A stretch of DNA of 64,000 bases. Source: Halothiobacillus sp. (GTDB lineage Bacteria > Pseudomonadota > Gammaproteobacteria > Halothiobacillales > Halothiobacillaceae). Under the pieces are notes generated by a model, which was given only the letters and a program-made list of their open reading frames with translations, was not told the DNA's origin and did not search any database. The position numbers and the translations under genes were made by a program. Where the stretch lies: the NCBI GenBank assembly GCA_020061705.1, contig JAGUXT010000042.1, forward strand, positions 1 to 64,000. Direction: 5' to 3'. Shown here in pieces: positions 1 to 9,636 of the stretch (the stretch's first letter is position 1; every line of letters starts with the position of its first letter).

Positions 1-76
1 AGTGGTGTAAATTGCGCGACCTTCTAATACCTACACAACGTCTCCTCTTGGGGCGTGATGCTTTGGAGCAAAGTTC
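1..76 (+). promoter_or_regulatory. rplM promoter and leader (partial)
   Basis: TAAATT at 8-13 resembles a -10 element and is followed by GCGCGACCTT, the same string that follows the -10 of rpmJ near 25347. The -35 would lie at or before the window edge. GGAG at 65-68 is the ribosome-binding site for rplM, 8 nt before its ATG. The GC-rich discriminator fits a growth-rate-controlled ribosomal protein promoter, which is inference. Confidence 0.5.
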
Positions 77-505
77 ATGAAAACCTTGAGTGCTAAACCG
101 GCGGAAGTCACACGTGACTGGTTCGTCGTTGATGCCAGTGGCAAAACACTGGGTCGTATGGCAACTGAAATCGCTCGGCGCCTGCGTGGCAAGCACAAGG
201 CCGAGTACACGCCGCACGTCGATACCGGCGACTACGTTATCGTCATTAACGCTGACAAAATCCGCGTGACCGGTAACAAGGCGCAAGACAAGATGTATCA
301 CCATCACACCGGCTATATCGGTAACCTGAAGTCCATTAACTTCAGCAAGTTGATCGTCAAAGCGCCAGAGCGCCCGATTGAAATTGCCGTCAAAGGCATG
401 CTGCCGAAGAACCCACTGGGTCGCCAGATGTTCTCCAAACTCAAAGTCTACGCAGGCACCGAGCACCCGCATGTTGCTCAACAGCCGCGTGTACTTGACA
501 TCTAA
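77..505 (+). CDS. rplM: 50S ribosomal protein L13
   Basis: Large-subunit ribosomal protein that binds 23S rRNA early in 50S assembly. The 142-residue length equals the usual bacterial length. The family signatures are plain: an N-terminal [13 protein letters not shown] segment, a [16 protein letters not shown] core, and the [19 protein letters not shown] block. The ATG at 77 follows GGAG at 65-68. It is followed after 19 bp by rpsI, the universal rplM-rpsI pair, and the two are surely co-transcribed from the promoter at the window edge. Confidence 0.98.
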   Translation: MKTLSAKPAEVTRDWFVVDASGKTLGRMATEIARRLRGKHKAEYTPHVDTGDYVIVINADKIRVTGNKAQDKMYHHHTGYIGNLKSINFSKLIVKAPERPIEIAVKGMLPKNPLGRQMFSKLKVYAGTEHPHVAQQPRVLDI

Positions 506-524
506 CTTACAGAGATAATCAGAC

Positions 525-917
525 ATGGCACTGACTCAAGATTATGGAACTGGTCGTCGCAAGACCTCAGCCGCTCGCGTATTTCTCCGTCCGGGTACGG
601 GCAACATCACCGTCAATGGTCGTCCTTTGGACGTGTATTTCGGTCGTCCAACCGCCTGCATGGTGGTGCGCCAGCCGCTCGAACTGACCGGCTTGTCCGA
701 CAAGTTCGACATCATGGTTACAGTTGAAGGTGGTGGTAACACCGGCCAATCCGGTGCGATTCGCCACGGTATTACCCGTGCGTTGATGGAATATGACGAA
801 ACCCTTCGTTCAGCGCTGCGTAAAGCAGGCTTCGTCACCCGCGATGCGCGTGAAGTCGAACGTAAGAAAGTCGGCCTGCGTAAAGCACGCCGCGCGGTAC
901 AGTTCTCCAAGCGTTAA
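525..917 (+). CDS. rpsI: 30S ribosomal protein S9
   Basis: Small-subunit protein whose basic C-terminal tail reaches the P-site tRNA. At 130 residues it has normal length, with the [19 protein letters not shown]-terminus, the [14 protein letters not shown] segment and the C-terminal SKR tail. An AGAG ribosome-binding site lies at 511-514. Second gene of the rplM-rpsI operon, closed by a strong hairpin terminator at 949-973. Confidence 0.98.
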   Translation: MALTQDYGTGRRKTSAARVFLRPGTGNITVNGRPLDVYFGRPTACMVVRQPLELTGLSDKFDIMVTVEGGGNTGQSGAIRHGITRALMEYDETLRSALRKAGFVTRDAREVERKKVGLRKARRAVQFSKR

Positions 918-948
918 TTTTTCGCTACGGATTGTTCGTTATACTTCA

Positions 949-973
949 AGCCCCGCCTATGCGGGGCTTTTGT
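949..973 (+). terminator. intrinsic terminator of rplM-rpsI
   Basis: AGCCCCGC at 949-956 pairs with GCGGGGCT at 961-968 around a 4-nt loop and is followed by a T-rich run, about 30 bp after the rpsI stop. Confidence 0.9.
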
Positions 974-992
974 TTGCAGCGTTGGATTTCAC

Positions 993-1150
993 TCCCCCTT
1001 TGAAAAAGGGGGCAGGGGGGATTTGCAGGGGCGGGATGGTTTGATAAGGCTGTAAAATCCCCCTCAATCCCCCTTTTCCAAAGGAGGAGGATGAACCACC
1101 AAGATCTTGATTACACTCCCACCTTTTGCAAAGGGAGATGAAAAATCCCG
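993..1150. repeat. CCCCCTTT/AAAGGGGG dispersed repeat cluster
   Basis: Three tandem units in the 257-bp gap between rpsI and the PAP2 gene. Each is a short hairpin (CCCCCTTTgaaaAAGGGGG at 993 and its like near 1070 and 1118) attached to an AAATCCC or GGGGGATTT tail, with the first and second in opposite orientation. The same family recurs at 13375-13477 and 54505-54650. Such repeats are widespread in bacteria. No gene is seen here. Confidence 0.75.
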
Positions 1151-1174
1151 ATTAACTGCAACCTTTGGCATCCC

Positions 1175-2389
1175 ATGCTCAATAACACCGCCCGCACAAT
1201 CCTTCTTGTCCTGCTCGGCCTTATGGCGCTCACCACGGTGCCGTTTTGGCTATTTCCGCTGGATATTCAAATCAGCTCGATTTTTTATCATCCTGAACTT
1301 GGCACAGGCGATGCCGCATGGCCGGTACAAAAACTGCCATTTGTGCAGTTTTGTTACAAGGCCGCGCCCATCCTCACCATGCTGGTGGCGCTCCCGGCCT
1401 TGTTTATCGTGCTATTTGGCGGCTGGATGGTGCGCCTCAAGCCCTGGCGTGCTCATGCGGCGGTTGTCGTGTTAACGGTCGTGCTGGGGCCCGGCTTATT
1501 GGTGAACGGCATCTTCAAGGAGTTTTGGGATCGCCCGCGCCCAGTGCAAACGCAGGATTTTGGCGGGGAGTATCCCTACGCACCGCCCTTGATGGTTGGT
1601 GAAGCGGCGGGCGGCAAGTCGTTTCCCTGTGGGCACTGCTCGGCAGGCTTTGCACTGGCCGCCTTGTGGCTGCTTTGGCGCAAGCGTCGTCCACGCTTGG
1701 CGTCGGCGGCTTTGACTTTGGCGGTGGTGTTGGGTGGGGCGATGGGTTTTAGCCGCATTGCAGCGGGTGGGCACTATCTATCCGACGTACTCTGGGCGGC
1801 TTGGCTGTCGTTTTTTGCCGCCTGGCTGAGTTACTACTTCATTATGCGCATTCCGCAGCGTGAAGCGGGTTGGGTGCCCGCACCGTTGCAACTCGCCCAT
1901 CCCCTGCGTTGGGGGATCGGTGGCGTGATAAGCATGGGCGTGATCTTGGGCGCATTGATGGCCACGCCCGTGGATTTGCGATGGACACACAGCTTCGGTA
2001 CAAATGATTGGGCGGATGGCCATGTCCTTCGTTTTGAACATTCCAGCCCTGAAGTATGGCTGTCGGTGGCGGGTGCAGAACCGCAAGTAGAGATCGACGC
2101 TCAATGGCAGGGGTTCGGGTTGCCTGGAGGCCGTGTGCAAGTCAAGACCACGGACACGGGCTGGATAGTGTCACCGCAAGGCGTGTTCAGCGAATTGCGT
2201 GATCGCGTGCAGATCAGGGTCAGCGTTGCGCCGGGACAGACATTACAGCTTCAGCTTGATGCAAAAGCGCAACTTAGAGTGCATTGTGCCGGTGGTATCA
2301 CGGGCGGCATGGCTCAAGAGCGCGTGCAAAGCAATCTTCCCGCTGCGCAGGTACTTTGGGAAGGCTGTGAGGTTGCGAGTACCCCCTGA
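1175..2389 (+). CDS. PAP2-superfamily membrane phosphatase with C-terminal extension
   Basis: Integral membrane acid phosphatase of the PAP2/lipid phosphatase superfamily, 404 residues, probably acting on a lipid pyrophosphate or phosphate at the periplasmic face. The first ~240 residues hold several membrane helices and the three motifs: KEFWDRPRP (motif 1), SFPCGHCS (motif 2) and SRIAAGGHYLSD (motif 3). Motif 2 normally reads PSGH; here Ser is replaced by Cys while the catalytic His stays. After the last helix about 140 residues form a soluble tail rich in beta-type sequence, unusual for PAP2 proteins. No clear ribosome-binding site precedes ATG 1175, so the start is tentative. Substrate (undecaprenyl-PP, lipid A or other) cannot be told. 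Confidence 0.85.
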   Translation: MLNNTARTILLVLLGLMALTTVPFWLFPLDIQISSIFYHPELGTGDAAWPVQKLPFVQFCYKAAPILTMLVALPALFIVLFGGWMVRLKPWRAHAAVVVLTVVLGPGLLVNGIFKEFWDRPRPVQTQDFGGEYPYAPPLMVGEAAGGKSFPCGHCSAGFALAALWLLWRKRRPRLASAALTLAVVLGGAMGFSRIAAGGHYLSDVLWAAWLSFFAAWLSYYFIMRIPQREAGWVPAPLQLAHPLRWGIGGVISMGVILGALMATPVDLRWTHSFGTNDWADGHVLRFEHSSPEVWLSVAGAEPQVEIDAQWQGFGLPGGRVQVKTTDTGWIVSPQGVFSELRDRVQIRVSVAPGQTLQLQLDAKAQLRVHCAGGITGGMAQERVQSNLPAAQVLWEGCEVASTP

Positions 2390-2394
2390 TAGGA

Positions 2395-2426
2395 GACGGA
2401 AAAGCTCATCCATGAGTTTTTCCGTC
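2395..2426 (+). terminator. hairpin after PAP2 gene
   Basis: GACGGAAAAGCTCAT (2395-2409) pairs with ATGAGTTTTTCCGTC (2412-2426) along 15 bp with one G-U pair. It starts 5 bp after the PAP2 stop and probably ends its transcript. Its apex CATCCATG is the complement of the CATGGATG apex found in hairpins at 2490 and at 43263-43320. Confidence 0.55.
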
Positions 2427-2489
2427 CTACCAAACCCGGTACACGCCCTGGATTTGTAGCTGAAAATTAATCACTTGATTGATTTGCGG

Positions 2490-2509
2490 GCGGGACATGG
2501 ATGTCCCGC
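2490..2509. repeat. perfect palindrome with CATGGATG apex
   Basis: GCGGGACAT at 2490-2498 pairs perfectly with ATGTCCCGC at 2501-2509 around GG. It lies between the PAP2 terminator and the IS110 leader. It shares its apex, but not its stem, with hairpins in the composite element at 43263-43712. Confidence 0.7.
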
Positions 2510-2569
2510 TTTAACAGGCGGCTGACACAGTATTTCAGCAGCCTTGTATGTTCCAAAAGCATTAAAGTG

Positions 2570-3658
<1,089 letters not shown>

Positions 3659-3688
3659 GGACTTGGGAACACAGTTGCTGTTAATTCA

Positions 3689-4555
3689 TTAACGCGTCGA
3701 TGATTTGAAGCCCAGTTGCAACACGCTGTAGTCCTCCTGGCCGTGCCCCTCTTCGGCGGTGTGCTGCAAATTGGCGGCAAGCGCACGCAAGACTTCGGTC
3801 GAAATACCCTGGTCGTCGGCGCTTTCGATAAACAAACGCACATCTTTAATGAGGTGGTCGAGCGGGAAATTGGGGCGCGAGAAATCGTCGTTCAGCATAC
3901 GGTCGAGTTTTTTGTCGAAGGTTGGCGTATACAGCGCACTACTGCGCAAAAGCTGCATGAAATCATCCACCTTCACATCATGCGCCTGTACCAACGCCAA
4001 ACTCATGGCAAAGGCGGCGGTCTCACTGGCAATAAGCTGATTCATGGCCAACTTGAGCGCGGCGGCCTGACCGACCGCGCCGATATGCATGGGTTCAGCG
4101 CCTAGGTCGTGCAACAGTGGAGATAAAGCCGCAAACTGCGCCGTCGTGCCGCCAAACATCAAAATCAGCGTGCCGCTGCGTGCTTCGGGCAGGCTGCCCA
4201 AGACCGGGCATTCGGCATAGTTCGCACCGTGTTCACGCAGCGCTGAGGCCAAAGTCAGGCTGTCGCTTGGGCTGATGGTGCCCATGTTGACGATGGTGCG
4301 TCCTTGCAACGCCGGGCGAGTTTCGGCATTGAGTAATATGGCTTCAATCGCCGCGCGGTCAGCGAGAAAAAGAAGTGCGACATCACCGAAGCGTACAGCC
4401 ATATCAGGCGAATCCAGCACCTGCGCGCCGTGATCGACCAGAGCGGTTGATTTATGCGTGTCACGGTTCCACACCGCGAGATGGTGACCCTGCGCGAGCA
4501 AGCGCACTGCTGCGGCTGAGCCAAGCAGACCCGTACCAAGAATGGATATATTCAT
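3689..4555 (-). CDS. NAD(P)-dependent beta-hydroxyacid dehydrogenase (3-hydroxyisobutyrate dehydrogenase family)
   Basis: Cytosolic oxidoreductase that would interconvert a beta-hydroxyacid or imine substrate with NAD(P)H. The 288-residue form starts at MNISILGTGLLGSAAAVRLL, giving the GxGxxG Rossmann motif at the extreme N-terminus. An in-frame upstream extension to 4624 is unlikely because it crosses the pilE terminator. The substrate motif (ECPVLGSLPEARSGTL) and the catalytic-Lys segment ALKLAMNQLI are present. Its stop lies about 30 bp from the IS110 transposase stop, so the last residues or the 3' UTR may have been altered by that insertion. True substrate unknown. Confidence 0.88.
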   Translation of the reverse strand: MNISILGTGLLGSAAAVRLLAQGHHLAVWNRDTHKSTALVDHGAQVLDSPDMAVRFGDVALLFLADRAAIEAILLNAETRPALQGRTIVNMGTISPSDSLTLASALREHGANYAECPVLGSLPEARSGTLILMFGGTTAQFAALSPLLHDLGAEPMHIGAVGQAAALKLAMNQLIASETAAFAMSLALVQAHDVKVDDFMQLLRSSALYTPTFDKKLDRMLNDDFSRPNFPLDHLIKDVRLFIESADDQGISTEVLRALAANLQHTAEEGHGQEDYSVLQLGFKSSTR

Positions 4556-4576
4556 ATCAGGCCTCTGGTTTTGTTC

Positions 4577-4600
4577 AATAAAAAGCCCGCTTGCGCGGGC
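4577..4600 (-). terminator. intrinsic terminator of pilE
   Basis: Read on the minus strand, GCCCGCgcaaGCGGGC is followed by TTTTTATT, 34 bp after the pilE stop. It separates pilE from the dehydrogenase gene. Confidence 0.9.
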
Positions 4601-4633
4601 GTTGTAGGTGAGTTGTACACCCAACAGTAAAGG

Positions 4634-5080
4634 CTATTTCCAGCAGTAGCGCACGTCTTCGGTGCCGGATTCACCTTTAACGCCCGTATTGGAAATGCTC
4701 AGCGTGCCGCATTGTGTGTCGTTTTGTAAGAGGGTGGGCACAGCTTGGATGATGTAGGTTCGGGCGGTTGGTTCACCGGCAGCAAAGCCAAAGGCATAGC
4801 GTGCTGCGAGATCTTGGCCGCAACCTGATGGCCCGCCAGCCGCAGACGCGGGCAAGACAACGGCGACACCCGCCGTGGTTTGGTGATAACGCAGATTGGT
4901 GGTGTAAAACCGCTCCATAAACTGCACCTGTTCAAGCAAGCAGGCCGCTGCCGCCGCGCGGTTGGCCTTGATGATATGTGCCTGATAGCTCGGAACGGCT
5001 ATGGCCACAAGGATGGCGATAATCGCCACCACAATCATGACTTCAACCAGCGTAAAGCCTAGGCTTTGGCGTATTTTCAT
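4634..5080 (-). CDS. pilE: type IV minor pilin PilE
   Basis: Type IV pilin-like protein of 148 residues. A short leader ends in Gly, then the class III signal helix FTLVEVMIVVAIIAILVA with Glu at position 5 of the mature protein. PilD would cleave and N-methylate it; it then joins the pilus tip or priming complex in the inner membrane. A Cys pair near the C-terminus (QCGTLS and RYCWK) probably closes the D-loop. Last gene of the leftward minor-pilin cluster, but separated from pilY1 by a strong hairpin at 5112-5139. Confidence 0.9.
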   Translation of the reverse strand: MKIRQSLGFTLVEVMIVVAIIAILVAIAVPSYQAHIIKANRAAAAACLLEQVQFMERFYTTNLRYHQTTAGVAVVLPASAAGGPSGCGQDLAARYAFGFAAGEPTARTYIIQAVPTLLQNDTQCGTLSISNTGVKGESGTEDVRYCWK

Positions 5081-5100
5081 ATCAATGAAACCTCAACTTG

Positions 5101-5139
5101 TAAAAAAATAACAGGCATTCAAGGTAAGTTGAATGCCTG
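5101..5139 (-). terminator. hairpin terminator between pilY1 and pilE
   Basis: On the minus strand CAGGCATTCAA and TTGAATGCCTG form a perfect 11-bp stem with a 6-nt loop, followed by TTATTTTTTT. It lies 37 bp after the pilY1 stop and 21 bp before the pilE start, so pilE may need readthrough or its own promoter. Confidence 0.85.
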
Positions 5140-5175
5140 ATTGTTATCTCAGTCTACAACTCTATTGGCTCGCGA

Positions 5176-8100
5176 CTAGCGTAGTATCTCGCGCCATGAA
5201 AGTCGGCCTTTCTTCAAGCCAGAGTTGGTCTTGATGTTTTCATACGTTCCATCCGATAGACCGATGAGTAAGCGGTCACCCATGACTGCTGGATCTGCAC
5301 TAAGGGCATCAAAGTAAATGCCACTGGTTTCCACTTGTTTGCCATCGCCATCAAGAATATAGCTGTCGCCCGCATCTACAACACCGTCTTTATTGATGTC
5401 GTAGAAGTTGAAGTTCAAACGTGAACCGGTAAACAAATCAATGGCAAGGTTGTAACTAATGCCACCAGGGCTGCAAGGATCCTCTACGGGAATATTGACT
5501 GATGTGACCAAGACCTTGCCATACACCAGCGGTGTTCCGTAGACACGTTGCCCTTCAGCTTTGCGAGTTACAATGTCTGAGCTAAGCGGGACATACCAGC
5601 CTTTGCGCCCCACCATATCGCCAGTGACAGCCGCTTCAATGGCCAAAGTCCGCTGTAGACCGATTAGACCACCTGCAGTCCAATCGTAGATGATTTTGCG
5701 CTCTTTGAGGTCACTAAAGCTCACCGAGCTACCGGTATCCTGTATGCCATACAACGCATTGATTTGCATGTCGGTTACATCGCTTGCCCCCATGTAGCGT
5801 CCTGTACCAAAGAATACGTAACGGAAACCATCATTTGGGTTGAGGGCAACATTGACCCCACCAGTAATGGGCTGAGCCTTGGCAGATATGGCGTTGTTGT
5901 CGGTGGTGGTGAACATGTGCTGACTAGACCAGGTAGCAGAGTTATTGCCTGTAACATTGAACTTCCATAGGCGACCCAGCAAGTCACCACCATAGAAGTA
6001 GTCAATGTCACCATCGTTGCCATCGTCCCAGCCGGCGATTTGTGCCAACCCATTGGACTCCTCTCCAGTTGCGATGACACCAGCCAAGCTCTTGATAAGT
6101 GCTCCGGTTTTCAAATTAACGACGATAAGGTTCGCTTTACTATTGGTGCTGTTATAGCCATTGCCTACCACCGTTGCCCATGTGCCATCATCGAGTAAGA
6201 TAACCTGTGGCTTGCCGCGCACCTGACCAAGATCGTCATTGGTGAATTCCCACATGACATCAATATTTTCAGGGTCGGTAACATCAAGAGCAAACAGTGT
6301 TTTACCGCCTGCACCGGTCGACCCAACCAGGATGGTTTTCCATACACCATCAATGAGCGCATCACCTACGCCAATTTTACCATCGACGTAATATTGATGG
6401 TCTGAGTAGGGCTGCCCTGTTTCGCCGATTTTTGGTTGACTAAGCGCCTTAATGCGGGCGAAGACCTCTGCAGGCATATAAGCAAAGGTTTCCACACCGG
6501 TTGTGGCGTTGAAGCCATGCAACATGCCGTCATTGGCACCCACATAAACCATTTTGGTGCGGGATGCGCTGGCTGCGACATAAGTAATGAATGATGCCTG
6601 ATTCGCTGCAGATATACTGGTGCGGCGCTCGTACTTGCGCTGCGCGGCATCTGCCGTGCCTACAAAAACCGGGTCAGAGTTGACAATGTCACCAAGAGGG
6701 CTGACGCGGGTTCTCAGATATTCAGTTGCGGTAGGAGGCAAATTATCTTTAGCTGTGCCTTTGGGAATTTCGTGAGTACGAACCCCCCTCAGGTACTCAA
6801 CAATAGCCGGATTCCCCGTTGGGTTGGCGGTGTCGGCAAAAAGGAGTTTTTCATCCGCAGTAAGCGTAGCCCAAGTGAAGTTTTGCTCACCGGGTAGCTG
6901 TGGCGAGGGCGGGTTGGCACGCCAAAACTTAATATTGCGACTTGCGGGTGATGGGATGACATTTTCGGCTCTCCAGCTTGAGCTGGGCCAAGTGCAGCCC
7001 GTCGAGGCATTATCACCGGCGGCGCATGGGAGGCCGGAAAAGTTAAACTTTATCCCAGCCATAGCGCCGCTCCAGCGCATCGGGTCAAACCCGGCGACAT
7101 AAATGGCCGAGTCTGCGTTGATGCTACCTGTGGTGCTGGCACCGACTGAGGATTGCGAGGTGGATTTGGAAATGATGCCGTCAAAAACAGACTCAAGAGC
7201 TTTTTTGAGGTTGAGTGGATTTTGTACCAGGAAGTAGCTATCTGGCACACCATCACCATTCGCATCCCACTCAGCAGTCGAGTCAGGCTTGCCATCACTG
7301 TTGGCATCGTTAAAGCCACCCCATTTAGCGGCGTACCACAGCGGGTTTTGGAGTAAGGTGGCAGCGGGTCTGTTACTTGCTGTAAACACACGGTTGGCAT
7401 TTAGTGGTAAGGCGACACTTGGAGTATTGGGTGTATCGAGGTAATAGTCCGGGTCATTTGCTTCAGCCGTATCTTTATCGCGTACCTCAAGATAAACCCC
7501 ATCCGCTGTTGTGCCGGAGATAATGTAGCCCATGTGATGGATGATTCCACCGGCGGCGTAGGTTGAGTCAAGGGTTACGTCGACTTGCCCGCCGGCGGTA
7601 AGTTGAATGGTGTAATCGACAATCGCGTCCATGTCGTGATCCGCGCCTTGCTCCACATCTTCGTAGTTGATCTGGAATTTGGCATAGGGTCGACCACCAT
7701 TAACGGTGGCATCCACCGGTGAGCCAGGCAAATTGACGATTTTATCAACATAAAAATCGACGATCTGATTAGTCGGCTGGAATTTATCTGACGCCGCTGA
7801 AATACCAGAACCGCCCACGGATTTGGCAAAGGGAACCAAGGTCACGGTTCCGTTGCCTGTCGGGAACTCAATGCGCGGCAAGGGTGAGGCGAGAGCAACC
7901 ATAAATGCATCGACTTTCTGGTCATTTTTAGCCGTGGAGCTTAGGTCGTGGGTTTTGCCATAAAAAGCCACAGCGGCGGCGTTATAGCTACCTTGCTTGG
8001 TTGGTTCTTCAGGGGCAAGACCGCGAATGCTACCCAACGATGCCACATTTTTTGCCGTGGGTGCGCCATCAAAAATAGTGCCACTTTGACCAATGAAGTG

Positions 8101-9585
8101 AAGACCCGCAACTGTGGGCTCACTGGCGGTAATGGTGTTCAGCAATGATTCAGCACCGATGCTTAAATCACCCGAACCGCCAAAATAACCACCCGGAACT
8201 TGGTCGGAGTCAAACGATGGATTGATGTCGCTAATAACTAATTGGAAGGGGCGCGAGCACCAAGGAAAGCCTTTTTGCGGGGTGTCATCGGCTTTTGCTT
8301 CAAATTCGTAGGGGTCATCCCATACAGCATTGGTAAGACCCATACTGGTATCGACCGAGCCGCCGGCAAAAGCTGCGGTGGCTGCTTTCTTGCCGGCGAA
8401 ATAACGCAAACCTTCGTACATGATTTCGGCAATGGGGTTGCCCCAATCATAAAACTCGCCTTCTTTCATGGGACGCGTTGTGACCCATCCGCCTCGATAC
8501 GCATTGTCTGTCCGACCGTTATTGTAATCGCGGATGCGCAGGGCATTGAGGTTGCTCACAATCCCGTTAGTCGTTGTGAACTGCCCTGTTTGCGGATCGA
8601 TCTCATCGGTGAATGAAGACATGGCCTTGCGCAACACGCCGCCCGACATGTTTTTGTCGTAGCTGCCGGTGAGCAGGCCGAACATCATGGAATTGTTCTC
8701 ACCATAGTCTTGTTGTAAACCAATGGGTTTCCAGTCGCCATCCGGATATTTGTAGCAACTATCACCGTGGTAAGTATCGGTGCATACCTCGACGCGCACT
8801 GTGTAGTTCGTGCGCGTACCCCCATGCGTATTGTCTCGAAGCACAGGGCGCTCGGTTGATGCCCATTCCCAAACGCGTTTAGAGGAGTCTTTTACCACTG
8901 AAAGCCAAGGTGGCAGGTCGCTACACGTATTCAAGGTCGAGCAATCTTTTCCAGCATTGGCGGTAAGGTTGCCAAAGAAATGGCGTTTGCCTGACGCAGG
9001 CTGGGAGAGTGGCGTGTAGCTGCCGATGTCGTAACCATCAACTGCAGTACTGGTGTACTCCTTGGCCCACGAGTGCGCATCTTGGGGTATGTATGATCGT
9101 CGCAAGATGGTTTTAGTTTTACTATCAACCTCGCGGTGGCCGCCGTAAAGCACTTTGCGTAGGGCATCAATACGGGTGGTGGTGGCGTAGTTTAGCCAGT
9201 TGCCACTCCACTGACCTGAACAGGTGTTGAGCGCACCGGCATTGCCCGCTGGAGTGAAAAGGCCGGTATTGTCGCTACCCGCGTTGTGGGTATAGCAGAC
9301 TTTGCTGTCAAAATAGCCGTAGTAGGTAATGTTTGGATTGAAGCGCACGTCCAGCACGCCGTCACCATCAAGGTCGCTGGCATCGTTGTAGGCTTCATAA
9401 TAAAGCTTGTGATCGCGGCCGACGATGAGTTGGTTAAGCGGTGGCGCGTTGCGGCCAAGAAACAGCGGCTTTTGGCTGATTTCGACAGCGGCGAGGGCAG
9501 GGGTTATGACTTGACCGAGCGCAACTGCGATAAGCATGGAAAGAAGTTTGATGCGCGGGGGAGTTTTTTGGGAGTGGCCTAACAT
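5176..9585 (-). CDS. pilY1: type IV pilus tip adhesin/assembly protein PilY1
   Basis: Very large (1469 residues) exported protein of the PilY1 family, needed for pilus extension and, in relatives, for surface sensing and adhesion at the pilus tip. A Sec signal peptide ends at about residue 33 (ITPALA/AVEI). The C-terminal half holds the PilY1 beta-propeller (VYVGANDGMLHGFNA; LFALDVTDPENIDVMW). A calcium-binding EF-hand-like loop DINKDGVVDAGD lies at about residues 1396-1407, and other DxDxDG loops are DLDGDGVLD and DANGDGVPD. The family C-terminus GRLSWREI is intact. A strong ribosome-binding site (AGAGGAGA) precedes the ATG. It follows pilX after 51 bp. Confidence 0.95.
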   Translation of the reverse strand: MLGHSQKTPPRIKLLSMLIAVALGQVITPALAAVEISQKPLFLGRNAPPLNQLIVGRDHKLYYEAYNDASDLDGDGVLDVRFNPNITYYGYFDSKVCYTHNAGSDNTGLFTPAGNAGALNTCSGQWSGNWLNYATTTRIDALRKVLYGGHREVDSKTKTILRRSYIPQDAHSWAKEYTSTAVDGYDIGSYTPLSQPASGKRHFFGNLTANAGKDCSTLNTCSDLPPWLSVVKDSSKRVWEWASTERPVLRDNTHGGTRTNYTVRVEVCTDTYHGDSCYKYPDGDWKPIGLQQDYGENNSMMFGLLTGSYDKNMSGGVLRKAMSSFTDEIDPQTGQFTTTNGIVSNLNALRIRDYNNGRTDNAYRGGWVTTRPMKEGEFYDWGNPIAEIMYEGLRYFAGKKAATAAFAGGSVDTSMGLTNAVWDDPYEFEAKADDTPQKGFPWCSRPFQLVISDINPSFDSDQVPGGYFGGSGDLSIGAESLLNTITASEPTVAGLHFIGQSGTIFDGAPTAKNVASLGSIRGLAPEEPTKQGSYNAAAVAFYGKTHDLSSTAKNDQKVDAFMVALASPLPRIEFPTGNGTVTLVPFAKSVGGSGISAASDKFQPTNQIVDFYVDKIVNLPGSPVDATVNGGRPYAKFQINYEDVEQGADHDMDAIVDYTIQLTAGGQVDVTLDSTYAAGGIIHHMGYIISGTTADGVYLEVRDKDTAEANDPDYYLDTPNTPSVALPLNANRVFTASNRPAATLLQNPLWYAAKWGGFNDANSDGKPDSTAEWDANGDGVPDSYFLVQNPLNLKKALESVFDGIISKSTSQSSVGASTTGSINADSAIYVAGFDPMRWSGAMAGIKFNFSGLPCAAGDNASTGCTWPSSSWRAENVIPSPASRNIKFWRANPPSPQLPGEQNFTWATLTADEKLLFADTANPTGNPAIVEYLRGVRTHEIPKGTAKDNLPPTATEYLRTRVSPLGDIVNSDPVFVGTADAAQRKYERRTSISAANQASFITYVAASASRTKMVYVGANDGMLHGFNATTGVETFAYMPAEVFARIKALSQPKIGETGQPYSDHQYYVDGKIGVGDALIDGVWKTILVGSTGAGGKTLFALDVTDPENIDVMWEFTNDDLGQVRGKPQVILLDDGTWATVVGNGYNSTNSKANLIVVNLKTGALIKSLAGVIATGEESNGLAQIAGWDDGNDGDIDYFYGGDLLGRLWKFNVTGNNSATWSSQHMFTTTDNNAISAKAQPITGGVNVALNPNDGFRYVFFGTGRYMGASDVTDMQINALYGIQDTGSSVSFSDLKERKIIYDWTAGGLIGLQRTLAIEAAVTGDMVGRKGWYVPLSSDIVTRKAEGQRVYGTPLVYGKVLVTSVNIPVEDPCSPGGISYNLAIDLFTGSRLNFNFYDINKDGVVDAGDSYILDGDGKQVETSGIYFDALSADPAVMGDRLLIGLSDGTYENIKTNSGLKKGRLSWREILR

Positions 9586-9636
9586 GGTGATTCTCCTCTA
9601 TGACGAGTTACGAAGGATTAAGCTTCGGGGCTAGCG

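Noticed and set aside
793-1044. 83-codon ORF at the end of rpsI
   Set aside because: It runs from inside rpsI through its terminator and the repeat cluster.
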